Shown here: piece by piece, positions 25,052 through 33,066 of the stretch
Layout: each line of letters starts with the position of its first letter
Position numbering within the stretch: position 1 is the first letter of the stretch
NCBI GenBank assembly: GCA_944320465.1
Contig: CALUHO010000018.1
Span: 1 to 55,466, forward strand
Reading direction: 5' to 3'
From: an uncultured Bacteroidales bacterium
GTDB lineage: Bacteria; Bacteroidota; Bacteroidia; Bacteroidales; P3
Length of the DNA: 55,466 nucleotides
Notes under the pieces: model-generated
What the model was told of the DNA's origin: nothing
Seen by the model: only the letters and a program-made list of their open reading frames with translations
The model's database searches: none
Program-made: the position numbers and the translations under genes

Positions 25052-25669
25052 ATGGCCGCAAACAGAAAGCGTGCAAGGAAAGCCGGAAGAATCTTCCTCG
25101 GGCTGTCGGGGCTCATCCTCCTTGTCCTCGCCATAAGGTACATGGCTTCTTACGATGTCCCGTATATTTACAGGCTCGGAACCAATAATGTCAAGTTCAC
25201 CGACAAGTACGATCCGGATGCCACGCTCTTGATTCCGGCGGCTTATTCCAATCCGGACCACACCGTGCAGGGTGAGTACAGGATTGCCGGCAAGATTTAC
25301 GGTGAGCCGAACCGGTTGGAACGGATCTCGATTCATCCCACCAAAGGGCTGGTCATATCGGGGCGATGGCAGTCCAATTACGGCTTCCAGCAGACCGTGC
25401 TGATTAAAAACAACAAAATCCGCTACCACAAGGACAAACGCCTGGCTTTCAGACGGGCGTTAGGCACTGTCGATGGCAAACTGGCTATCCTCCAATCCAA
25501 AGTCCCGATGACTTTAAATCAGTTCTCGGAATCGATTCACAAGTACTGCAACAATGCGGTAAACCTTGACATGGGGGATTACGGGTACGGGTGGTACAAG
25601 CGCAAGAAATTTTCCCGGATATTCAAATACAACCGGGACAAACAGACCAACTGGCTCTACCTGCCGTAA
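25052..25669 (+). CDS. Membrane-anchored protein of unknown function
   Basis: 205 residues. A basic N-terminus and one membrane helix (IFLGLSGLILLVLAIRYM) lead to a mixed alpha/beta outer domain with SIHPTKGLVISGRWQSNYG, KLAILQSKVPMTLNQF and YGYGWYKRKKF. The outer part recalls phosphodiester glycosidase (DUF2233-like) domains, but I am not certain. It ends 30 bases before the left direct repeat of the tRNA-Pro element, so it is the last chromosomal gene, or the relic of an earlier insertion at the same site. Confidence 0.65.
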   Translation: MAANRKRARKAGRIFLGLSGLILLVLAIRYMASYDVPYIYRLGTNNVKFTDKYDPDATLLIPAAYSNPDHTVQGEYRIAGKIYGEPNRLERISIHPTKGLVISGRWQSNYGFQQTVLIKNNKIRYHKDKRLAFRRALGTVDGKLAILQSKVPMTLNQFSESIHKYCNNAVNLDMGDYGYGWYKRKKFSRIFKYNRDKQTNWLYLP

Positions 25670-25698
25670 ACGCAAGGCAAGCAGAAGCGTTATAAGCA

Positions 25699-25874
25699 GT
25701 TGACGTCCTGATTGACGCGAAGGCAGTCACAAACCACGGAAACCGTCTTTCATCGCAGTCAGGACATAAAAAAAACTCCTTGACCGCACATTGGCAACCA
25801 AGGAGTTATAGTCGGGATGACAGGATTTGAACCTGCGACAACACGCCCCCCAGACGTGTACTCTACCAAGCTGA
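25699..25874. repeat. Left 176-bp direct repeat (att site)
   Basis: Matches 35473-35648 at a constant offset of 9774, with only two mismatches, both in the first 13 bases (GACGTCCTGATT here, GACGTCTTGGTT on the right). It contains a pair of 12-bp arm-like units, a tRNA terminator (25768-25806) and the tRNA 3' part. Confidence 0.92.
25812..25874 (-). pseudogene. tRNA-Pro 3' fragment at the element's left end
   Basis: 63 bases identical to the intact tRNA-Pro but lacking its first 11 nucleotides; the sequence diverges right after CCAAGCTGA. It is a by-product of integration into the tRNA gene and is not functional. Confidence 0.93.
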
Positions 25875-25918
25875 TACAACTTGATTCCCAACTATTTACA
25901 CCATCAATTGCTGTAACG

Positions 25919-25964
25919 GTTGACGTGCTGGTTGACGTGTTTATTAACGTGTTGGTTAACCTTA
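25919..25964. repeat. 12-bp tandem units, integrase arm-site candidates
   Basis: GTTGACGTGCTG, GTTGACGTGTTT, ATTAACGTGTTG and GTTAACCTTA in perfect 12-base register. The same unit occurs twice at 35473-35496 and twice at 25699-25722. Arrays of this kind near both ends are expected for arm-type binding by the integrase N-terminal domain. Confidence 0.6.
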
Positions 25965-26289
25965 CGCGCCCTCCAAGACAAGTTAATAATTATTGATTTC
26001 TATCTTGTTTTTTTACACCCTCTGTCCAGTATTCGGCAAGGCTCTTTTCCCCTGCCTCGATACCAACGAGGGCTTGGTTTGACTTTTTATCGGCCATTGC
26101 TGGCTGATTGGCGACTGGCCAGCCCCTCGGTTTCATCCGAACGCTGACCAGCCGCTACACATTAGGACTTACTTGGTGAACATATATATTCTCATGATTG
26201 TGATTTCTGGATTGGGTACACTATTCTAATCAAAGATTATATCGCTTGTTTTTCTTGTTGAAATCAGAAATCGACTTAATACAGCTATT
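25965..26289. other. Gene-free left end of the element
   Basis: About 325 AT-rich bases between the arm-like repeats and the coding remnant that follows the 82-residue gene. I see no gene, promoter or strong hairpin. Confidence 0.5.
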
Positions 26290-26415
26290 CTACCAATAAT
26301 CTTGATAGTCACCAATAAGATACTCGTCATCGCCAGGTGTCTTCTCTACATTACGGAATAGTATATTAATTGTTTTTACCGTCCCAAACCCAAGTATTTT
26401 ACCTATATAATAATC

Positions 26416-26664
26416 TTATGATGAATTATTTACATTGCTTGTGTATTTTATCTCACCGTTATTAAGTAAGATAAGGGTTGTTTCTCCATGTTTATACCGT
26501 GTCTTTTTTTCGAGAAAATAGAAGACATCGTATAATCGACTTTCAACTATAGGGATATTCACCCCTTTTATTTTTAATTTTTTGCCTTGCAAAACAATAT
26601 CATCAGGATTTACTTTGCAAATTTTATTCCGATAAATTCCGTCAAATTTAATTGTTACACTCAT
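26416..26664 (-). CDS. Unknown small protein, last gene of the element operon
   Basis: 82 residues, beta-rich, not recognised (VTIKFDGIYRNKICKV, KKLKIKGVNIPIVESRLYD, GETTLILLNNGEIKYTS). It starts 19 bases after the preceding gene. After the TAA at 26416 the same frame stays open for 41 more protein-like codons, ending at 26290 and including LGFGTVKTINILFRN and DDEYLIGDYQDYW. The gene may originally have encoded about 124 residues and have gained a premature stop. Confidence 0.6.
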   Translation of the reverse strand: MSVTIKFDGIYRNKICKVNPDDIVLQGKKLKIKGVNIPIVESRLYDVFYFLEKKTRYKHGETTLILLNNGEIKYTSNVNNSS

Positions 26665-26683
26665 GGTTTAACTTTTAATGGTT

Positions 26684-27112
26684 TTATAATGAATCAAGTG
26701 CATATTGCAAATCCAGCATATCCCTATCGGAAAGCTTTTTTATGCTCCAAGAGTACCGTTTGTTGTCAATGCGCCTGTTCCATTCAGGCTCTCCGTTTTC
26801 AACAAATTGTCTCAAAATGATGAGAAAAGGTCTGAGGTATATTTCTATAAAAAGATGTTCAGAACAAGACCTCCAGAATTCATCTTTATACTCCAGATGG
26901 TATTCCGAATCACCTTGCATTATATAAGCGGACAAGGAAACCCATTTACGAAAAGGCCCTATCGGATTCACATATTCTCCCTTAAAATACGACCAGAGTG
27001 CATGTGGATTATACAAGAACCTACTGGGAGAGGTTTCAATTTCATAGCCACCTCTTCCACAACCACATTCATGGATGAAATTCATTGTGGTTATTATTTG
27101 TTCGTCTGTCAT
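26684..27112 (-). CDS. Unknown protein of the element operon (142 residues)
   Basis: Not recognised. The N-terminus carries a Cys/Gly cluster (HECGCGRGGYEIETSP) and the rest is rich in aromatic residues (NPHALWSYFKGEYVNPIGPF, EYKDEFWRSCSEHLFIEIY, SWSIKKLSDRDMLDLQYAL). No membrane segment or signal peptide. It begins 15 bases after the preceding gene. AT-rich compared with the chromosome. Confidence 0.65.
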   Translation of the reverse strand: MTDEQIITTMNFIHECGCGRGGYEIETSPSRFLYNPHALWSYFKGEYVNPIGPFRKWVSLSAYIMQGDSEYHLEYKDEFWRSCSEHLFIEIYLRPFLIILRQFVENGEPEWNRRIDNKRYSWSIKKLSDRDMLDLQYALDSL

Positions 27113-27127
27113 GGCTATAAATTCATG

Positions 27128-27436
27128 TTAGATTATTGCATATCCACCCCTGCCAACTATTGTAGATGAAATCCGCTCAAGCTCTTTGAGAAATCTAGTA
27201 TAGGGTATTTTATTTCCCCGATAAGGGACATTCAAGCAATTGATGGATTCCATTGTGAGTTTTGAAGCCAAGATTTGCATACGCTGGACTTCTTGTGCAA
27301 TCGCTGAACTGATTCCTCTTATCATGAAGATATCGGTTTCCCTATCCAATTGCAACAATGCACCATTTATGCGCATCGCAGCCGTTTTAACTTGTTCTCT
27401 ATCACCAAAATCGGTGAGTCTATCAAAGAACCCCAT
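27128..27436 (-). CDS. Unknown protein starting MGFF, paralogue of the MGLF protein
   Basis: 102 residues, helical. It begins MGFFDRLTDFGDR and ends with NKIPYTRFLKELERISSTI. The protein encoded at 27780-28127 begins MGLFGKSTK and has GGYIPYAFWLMHFQRFMND at the same place, so I regard the two as distant paralogues with a short amphipathic start and an IPY-x-x-(F/W)-L helix near the C-terminus. Function unknown; two related subunits in one operon suggest a hetero-oligomer. Confidence 0.65.
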   Translation of the reverse strand: MGFFDRLTDFGDREQVKTAAMRINGALLQLDRETDIFMIRGISSAIAQEVQRMQILASKLTMESINCLNVPYRGNKIPYTRFLKELERISSTIVGRGGYAII

Positions 27437-27454
27437 AGCTTTATGATGTTTTGT

Positions 27455-27796
27455 TTATAAATAGGCACATTTGGAAACAATGCTTTGTGCCATCATTTCT
27501 ATTTGATATTCCGAGCAAAGATTGTAAATGGAGTTGACCTGTTCATTCCAGATTTTCAACATGATTAAAGCAGCCATAGTTGATTTCGTATTATCAAACG
27601 TCAAGTAAATGCTGGGCATCATGGTCGCTTGATACAAGAAATCGCCCGCGGTAGGAGGAATACCTCTGCGGACAGATAGCCCGCAGAGTTCCGTAAGAGC
27701 TTTAGAATGGCTGATTTTCCTATACAAACTGTCGTATGCGTCCCCCCCTTTTCGTTGTCTATAATTTGCTACAGCTCGTTCAAAGATTAATTCCAT
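27455..27796 (-). CDS. Unknown protein of the element operon (113 residues)
   Basis: Helical and Cys/Met-containing (RAVANYRQRKGGDAYDSLY, ALTELCGLSVRRGIPPTAG, LIMLKIWNEQVNSIYNLC). The start at 27796 (MELIFERAVANYRQ) overlaps the end of the upstream gene by 17 bases, a sign of coupling; an in-frame ATG 30 bases further up is less likely. Not recognised. Confidence 0.62.
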   Translation of the reverse strand: MELIFERAVANYRQRKGGDAYDSLYRKISHSKALTELCGLSVRRGIPPTAGDFLYQATMMPSIYLTFDNTKSTMAALIMLKIWNEQVNSIYNLCSEYQIEMMAQSIVSKCAYL

Positions 27797-28127
27797 AGTA
27801 CTTATCCATTTGTCTTTCAACATCATTCATGAATCTTTGGAAATGCATGAGCCAAAAAGCATATGGAATATAACCTCCGTCTATGTCGGCAACTGTAACC
27901 TTCATTTTGTCTTCATCGCTCAGGCTGTTATATAAAGAGGTCATACGTTGCATTGCCGAAGTCAATCCTGCCGATTGTTCATTAAGGAGACGAACTGTCT
28001 CAGCCGATACTCCTCCATTCTCTTTGAGATGTTGAGACAACTGTCGCCAATATCGGTTGACCGTTCCTATACAATCAGCTAATTCCTCTAATGTCTTTTG
28101 TTTTGTCGATTTTCCAAAAAGTCCCAT
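27780..28127 (-). CDS. Unknown protein starting MGLF, paralogue of the MGFF protein
   Basis: 115 residues, helical. MGLFGKSTKQKTLEELADCIG is followed by a heptad-like region (ETVRLLNEQSAGLTSAMQRM) and GGYIPYAFWLMHFQRFMNDVE. It is related to the 102-residue protein two genes downstream by its start and its IPY motif. It lies 12 bases after the zinc-ribbon membrane protein and ends in a UGA inside the next gene. Function unknown. Confidence 0.65.
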   Translation of the reverse strand: MGLFGKSTKQKTLEELADCIGTVNRYWRQLSQHLKENGGVSAETVRLLNEQSAGLTSAMQRMTSLYNSLSDEDKMKVTVADIDGGYIPYAFWLMHFQRFMNDVERQMDKYYGINL

Positions 28128-28139
28128 TGCTTTGAATTT

Positions 28140-28337
28140 TTAGTGATTAAAATATCCCGCACCTTCTTTATAACCACATTTGGGGCAATACTGTCTTGCC
28201 ATTGGCCCCATCTCCATCTTAGAGTGGCATCTTGGGCATATGTTTCTGCCTGTACTTTCATTGATATCTGCAATCTTGCTCCTGATGAATAACAGGGCTA
28301 TAACCAAAAGAACGATGACAATGATAATCCAAGTCAT
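28140..28337 (-). CDS. Membrane-anchored zinc ribbon protein
   Basis: 65 residues. One N-terminal membrane helix (WIIIVIVLLVIALLF) is followed by a two-knuckle zinc ribbon with CPRC and CPKCG (NICPRCHSKMEMGP, then QYCPKCGYKEG). The ribbon would face the cytoplasm or periplasm depending on orientation; the basic residue after the helix suggests the cytoplasm. It is second in the unknown operon and could hold the soluble partners at the membrane. Confidence 0.7.
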   Translation of the reverse strand: MTWIIIVIVLLVIALLFIRSKIADINESTGRNICPRCHSKMEMGPMARQYCPKCGYKEGAGYFNH

Positions 28338-28378
28338 AAGTATGCGTTTTTTATGTTAATTAATGACCACGTACAATA

Positions 28379-28849
28379 CTATACGGTTAAGATAGAGACT
28401 ATTTCATCGGAATCAACATGTATATCCTTGATTTCACTAAAACTATATCCATCAGGATATACAGCATCAAACCAATCAGAAGTGACAGGAATAAAGTTAT
28501 TGGCCCGATATGTCCTCCAACTCTGCTGTTCCATACTGTTAAGATGCTTTACATAGATATCTTTCTTTGAAGAAAGATACTCTTCTGGGTGATTTACAAT
28601 ATCTGCTATCTCTTCTGTCCATCCAGAAAATCCGCTAAGACATCTGGATAACTCTTTAAGCATAGAGGCAACACTTAGTGGAGGCAAATTGTCAAGATGC
28701 ATCAAGAGTATTCTCCGCTCGAACACATCATAATGAATAGCCGTCACAGGTTCTTTGCCATTAATGTAAACACGATTGTAAGAGAAAGAGCCTCCTTGTT
28801 GAGACAAGCTGCATTTGTACAGCTTGTTAAAAAAGACAGTTGAATCCAT
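28379..28849 (-). CDS. Unknown protein, first gene of the element operon
   Basis: 156 residues, mixed alpha/beta, not recognised (FFNKLYKCSLSQQGGSFSYN, RRILLMHLDNLPPLSVASML, SWRTYRANNFIPVTSDWFDA). No signal peptide or membrane helix. Seven genes follow one another on this strand from here to 26416 with gaps of -17 to 41 bases, so they are almost certainly one transcript. Confidence 0.65.
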   Translation of the reverse strand: MDSTVFFNKLYKCSLSQQGGSFSYNRVYINGKEPVTAIHYDVFERRILLMHLDNLPPLSVASMLKELSRCLSGFSGWTEEIADIVNHPEEYLSSKKDIYVKHLNSMEQQSWRTYRANNFIPVTSDWFDAVYPDGYSFSEIKDIHVDSDEIVSILTV

Positions 28850-29174
28850 TGTATTTGTTTTTAGGTTTAGGCTATTGGTATAAAAAGAAAGTGTGAGACT
28901 ATTGCCTTATCCGAGAAGAGGCTCTGGAATGCCTAACAGAAGATAAAGACAATGCCCCACACTTGTATTGTATATCACGAATGGATATAGCAAGAACAAG
29001 TGACGAGTGCCATCGTTCATCTCTTCTGTTTGAATTTTCCAGATTCTTCTCGAAGATGAAACAAACACTTTCACCAATATGTCGTTGGTTTCCCAACGCC
29101 ACAAAGATAAGCATTTTTAGCACTCAGAGGCATTGTCAAGACAAAATTAGGCTTTTAGCCGATAGCAGCCAAGG
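28850..29174. other. Gene-free stretch upstream of the unknown operon
   Basis: About 325 bases. On the minus strand a TATCTTTG (29109-29102) matches the -7 consensus, but no TTG stands at the right distance. No convincing open frame or terminator was seen. Confidence 0.4.
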
Positions 29175-29453
29175 CTACACAAAAGAACGGGCGATTTCCT
29201 GAATCACGGCATCCATCCAGATGGCCTGACCGCTGGTCTGCCTGCCCCACCATGAAGAACCGTAAGCCTCCAGAACGCATTCCCCTGACCGTAGCAGCCA
29301 TTCGGCCAGCCAAGGCGAAACAAGCCACCATTCAAGGATTTCCGCATCCTCTGGCAGCTGTTCCCAAAGGCTTTCATCGTTCTTCATCAAGGCTTCCACG
29401 ACCTCGTTCTGCCCGTGAAGGACTTGGTAATCGACAAGTGTTTTCGCATCCAT
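29175..29453 (-). CDS. Small acidic Trp-rich protein
   Basis: 92 residues, acidic, with eight Trp. The core EILEWWLVSPWLAEWLLRSG and the C-terminus WWGRQTSGQAIWMDAVIQEI look like a compact cytoplasmic domain typical of small cargo proteins on Bacteroidota integrative elements. No family is named. It is separated by 325 bases from the operon downstream, so it is probably transcribed separately. Confidence 0.55.
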   Translation of the reverse strand: MDAKTLVDYQVLHGQNEVVEALMKNDESLWEQLPEDAEILEWWLVSPWLAEWLLRSGECVLEAYGSSWWGRQTSGQAIWMDAVIQEIARSFV

Positions 29454-30025
29454 AGCAAGTTCGGTTTTTAATGTTACTTGCTATTCATCCACATACTTAG
29501 TGTCGAAACATCAATAGACGCACCAGAGCTTTCCGCATTCAATCCGACATCTTCACCACAAGAATCATGACCAGCCAATCCCCGCCGTTCGGCAACTGCA
29601 TCGGCAGGAATTTCCCCTTTCCCAAGGACAGGGGGCGTTTGTCATGGATAGCAGCACGCAAGCAGTATATATGGTGTTGTTATAGGAATCGACATGTAAT
29701 GCAGTGCCAGATAATGGCATAAGTAAATAGTATAAGGCATCCGATAGCTTGTCAACTGCACAGATTTTTTGAGTTCATATTACTATTATATATAGACATT
29801 ACCCTTATAGCAACTCAGATTTTCTGTGCAATCCTCCATCGTTTCCGATAGCTCCAGTATGTTCTTATAGACAGATTACAGTTTACCTCAAAAATGATGG
29901 AAGCTAAAGACAGCTGTTCTTGGACGGCTTAGATGCCTAAGACTATCGGCAATCATCGACCCAGTACTTTAAGGACGGATTGCTTTCCTTTATACCTATA
30001 TATGATAGGCAATCCCATGTTACAG
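29454..30025. other. Gene-free stretch with an inverted repeat
   Basis: About 570 bases without a credible gene. TGCACAGA (29757-29764) and TCTGTGCA (29823-29830) form an inverted repeat, with an inner pair TGAGTT/AACTCA (29770-29775, 29812-29817) around an AT-rich core. It may be an operator, origin or remnant terminus. Confidence 0.4.
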
Positions 30026-30211
30026 TTACTCTCTATCAGATGCTTGGCATTGACAAGGCTTCCTATATGGCATGGACTTTATTCGGTAGGCCAGCAAGGC
30101 TTCTTCCACCTTTCGCTCGTGTTCGTCCCTTTCGGGCGTTCCCACCTTGCCGATAAGCTCGTCTTTCACCTCGTCCAAGGAGTAGAGTTTCATGTTCCCA
30201 ATCTGTTCCAT
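30026..30211 (-). pseudogene. HigA-like antitoxin, N-terminal fragment
   Basis: The start MKLYSLDEVKDELIGKVGTP and ERDEHERKVEEALLAYRI match the N-terminal arm of the neighbouring antitoxin family, but the sequence departs right after AYRI and the helix-turn-helix is missing. It lies 20 bases downstream of the complete paralogue. Confidence 0.65.
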
Positions 30212-30231
30212 CGCTTGTAGCTATTGTATCC

Positions 30232-30582
30232 TTACCACAAGGCAATCTTTCCGCCTATCCCCAAATCAAGTGTCGCCGTTGCAATCCCTAATGCCTTGAA
30301 TACGCGGCTCAGCGTGGAGAGGGGCATGGGGCTTTTACCTCTTTCCAGCTTGCAGATTTGGGTGCGTTTTATGCCTGCACGCCTGCCCAGCTCTTCCTGT
30401 GTAAGGTTTTGTTTGAGCCGAGCCTCCTTGATGGCCTCGCCGATGAAGTATGCCTGCAAATCTTCTTCAAGCCGCGCTTCCATCGCATCGCGTTCGGGCG
30501 TTCCCTTCTTGCCCCATACCTCATCCACCAAATCATCCGCTGGGGTTAAGTTCATCTTTGATTTTACCGTCTCTTGTTCCAT
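30232..30582 (-). CDS. XRE-family antitoxin-like protein (HigA type), no toxin nearby
   Basis: 116 residues. An N-terminal arm (GKKGTPERDAMEARLEEDLQ) precedes a complete helix-turn-helix: IGEAIKEARLKQNLTQEELG, RRAGIKRTQICKLERGKS and PLSTLSRVFKALG. In HigBA-type modules the toxin gene precedes the antitoxin; here the upstream 124 bases hold none, so it is an orphan. It may regulate other genes of the element. Confidence 0.75.
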   Translation of the reverse strand: MEQETVKSKMNLTPADDLVDEVWGKKGTPERDAMEARLEEDLQAYFIGEAIKEARLKQNLTQEELGRRAGIKRTQICKLERGKSPMPLSTLSRVFKALGIATATLDLGIGGKIALW

Positions 30583-30706
30583 TACTTATTACTTATAAGC
30601 TTGCACATGTAAAAATAGCCCATTGTTTCCAAATTGACAAACAACGGCAATCGGCTGCACAGCAGGCTTCTGCCCGCCATGCGACCGATTCTCCTGCCTG
30701 ATGGAC

Positions 30707-32599
30707 TTATTTTCCCGATTCTTTCAGCACCTTTATCTTGTCCCGTATGATGAGCTTGTACGAGACGTTCTTGCCGTTCTGCCGATAGGTCTTGTCTTGG
30801 ATGTCGTACCAGTGTCCCAAATCGGTAGCCTTGGCCGTCCGCTGCAAACCCAAGGAATCGTACATGGATTGCAGTTCCATCTTGATGTCCTCGCAAGGGT
30901 AAGCCTTTCCCCATTCGAACTTCTTATCCAGCAGCACCTTCACCTTGGCTTCGTCTGCCGCTTTCCATTGCCGCAGAATCTCCCGCCTGATATTGGACGG
31001 GTGGTAGTTCAAACGCCTCACTCCCTCCACGCCGAGTTTTTCATAGGCTTCCTTGACCAAGGGATTCTGCTGCTCGATGACGGTTTTGACGTTTATCGGG
31101 CAGAAGTACAACTTCCGCTGCCCCATCTCCTTGGCATACATCTCGAACAGCTCCTTGAAAGGCGGCTTCTTCCCGCGCGGGTCTGCCAGTCTCCCTATAT
31201 CCAGTCTTTTGCTGCTTTTTATCACAAAGCCGCCTGTGGCCAGCTCGTTGTCCATGTTCTGCTTGGTCGTGTATACCTCGTTGATTATCCGATAACGCAT
31301 CGCCTCGTACTTGAGCATGTCCGCGTCCACGATGAACCGTCCGCTTTCCTTGCCCCTGTAGATGTATTTGCCCGTGTTGACCGCCTCGGTTACCGCCGAT
31401 TCCGCCTTGTCCAGAATGGCTTTCGCTTTTTCAGCTTCCGTATCCGCCCCAAAGGATGCCTTGCTGCTTTCCAGCATCTCCAGCACGGCATCCAGCACCG
31501 CCACGACTTGTTCCGCTCCCGTTCAATCGGCCTTCGTCTGCGCTTGGAATTGCGCCGCGCTGGCCACGGGTACGCTCTTCCTGCTGTAGAAATGCGCCAC
31601 GGTATCCTTGTATCGGCTGTCCCGCAAACGACCCGCTATCTGCTGCAAAACGGCCACATCCAGCAGCGTATGGTCTTTGGCCGCATCGCTGACAACGATG
31701 CAGTACCCCTCCTTGTCGTAGATGTCGAACCCCTCGAAGGCCGTGGACGTGTAGAGGTTCACCTTGTGGACGGCATCGCTGGTCGTGGAAATGGGGAAGC
31801 CCGCCAGCTTTATCTTGTTGTCGGTATTGTCGGCGCAGATGACGCGCGTGTCTGCCGCCGTCAACGAGGCCAGCTTTATCAGCACGGTTATGTCTTCCAC
31901 GCTGTTGAGGAAGACATGGTAGTTGGTGGCACTATTGTTCGACAGCAGGCGTTTGCAGACATAAGCCGCCATGCCTACGGGGTCGGTCAGTTCGTAGGTG
32001 ACTATCTGGGTCGGTTTCGCTTCTGGCCATTCTATCCTGTATTCCTTGACGGCCTCCAGCTGTTTCGGCCTGCATTCTTTGGCCAGCGGGGTCGCCGACA
32101 CATACACCGCGTCCTTGAAACGCTTCGCCTCCGCCAGCAAGCCCCGTATCGCCTCGTGCCTGTAATCGTAGCTCAGCATCAACTGGTGGCACTCGTCCAC
32201 CATCAGCTGCGCTTCCCTGTACACATCGAAGCCTGCTTCCTGCAGGATGCGGCATGCCTTGGGCAGGGAATCCCATGTGACCATTATCTTGATTCGGCCT
32301 TTGGATGATTCCAGATGGTTCTTGATTTCCGCTGTCTTGTCGCCCTCCCCGTATATGCCGAGGACTTCTGGATGTTGCGGGGTCTTGCTCTGGATGAGGC
32401 CTATGGATGGCACGGCTATGATGGTTGGACGGTCTTGCTCTATGGCTACCGTGGTCGCCCCGCAACCCGTAATCCCTTTGTTCAGTATGCAGTTGGATGG
32501 AAGTTCCGACATTCAGTCGGACAGATGCTTCGCGCCCTTGGGGGCGGTTACTTCAATGTCTTGAACTTGATTTTCTTGGACTTTATCGTTATTAATCAT
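30707..32599 (-). pseudogene. SF2-type helicase-like gene with two in-frame UGA codons
   Basis: One reading frame of 631 codons, from ATG 32599 (MINNDKVQENQVQD) to TAA 30707, is interrupted by UGA at 32513-32515 (after APKGAKHLSD) and at 31523-31525 (after QAQTKAD). Helicase motifs are LNKGITGCGATTVAIE (ATP site), LMVDECHQLM, VYVSATPLAKE and LQQIAGRLRDSR. A tryptophan codon would fit the first UGA well (LSD-W-MSELP). Without readthrough the product is split into three. A role in replication or transfer of the element is inferred. The C-terminal third has no recognised domain. Confidence 0.7.
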
Positions 32600-32734
32600 A
32601 AATTTAAATTTAATTTTACATAACAGAGGTTTACAGCAACCTCTCATCTTTTCTTCGTATCGCCATAATTTCAAATCGGTCGATACTTGTTTTCGGTCTG
32701 GGGTTTTCCGCTCAGATTCCGTGGCAATCGGGGC

Positions 32735-32766
32735 AAAAAAAATAGGATACTCTTTTCGTATCCTAT
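32735..32766 (-). terminator. Strong terminator in the leader of the helicase gene
   Basis: A perfect 9-bp stem, ATAGGATAC (32742-32750) and GTATCCTAT (32758-32766), with a 7-base loop; on the minus strand the stem is followed by T7-T8. No full gene on this strand ends here, so it terminates the short transcript from the promoter at 32826-32856. Confidence 0.75.
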
Positions 32767-32825
32767 GCATATTCAATCATTTCCCTTGCCAGCCGCTTCA
32801 TGGCGGCTTACACCCTACCAACTTG

Positions 32826-32856
32826 CAAAGATAGGATACCGAACCGAGAAATGCAA
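32826..32856 (-). promoter_or_regulatory. Promoter of the helicase leader or a small RNA
   Basis: Minus strand TTG (32856-32854) and TATCTTTG (32833-32826) with a 20-base spacer. Transcription to the terminator gives an RNA of about 85 bases containing a GCCGC-catgaa-GCGGC hairpin and a 12-codon frame (ATG at about 32801, MKRLAREMIEYA). Confidence 0.65.
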
Positions 32857-32967
32857 GTTTTTGCTCTGAAAAAATAGAATATTTTTATATTGATAAACAA
32901 CGTATTACATATTTGTAGAGCTTGCTCGCAGAGAATAGTCGCCGCACACAAGCTAAAGGGTGCAAGA

Positions 32968-32998
32968 TTGTATAATTCAAAAATTCACTGTACTTTTG
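32968..32998 (+). promoter_or_regulatory. Promoter of the Abi_2-family gene
   Basis: TTG (32968-32970) and TACTTTTG (32991-32998), 20-base spacer, about 70 bases before the ATG at 33067. Confidence 0.75.
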
Positions 32999-33066
32999 CA
33001 ACAACAGTTCCTGCCACGCCTCTCAACGATGCGTACCACGGCAGGACTTCGTTTTTATATAGGCAC

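Noticed and set aside
30701..32308. Open frame of 535 codons on the plus strand
   Set aside because: It lies opposite the helicase gene, whose minus-strand frame has clear motifs; the plus frame has no family signature and is a shadow of GC-biased third positions.
30707..32599. UGA recoded as tryptophan in the element
   Set aside because: The integrase of the same element ends at a UGA exactly where the family ends, and Trp is coded by UGG throughout, including in this gene; nonsense mutations are simpler.
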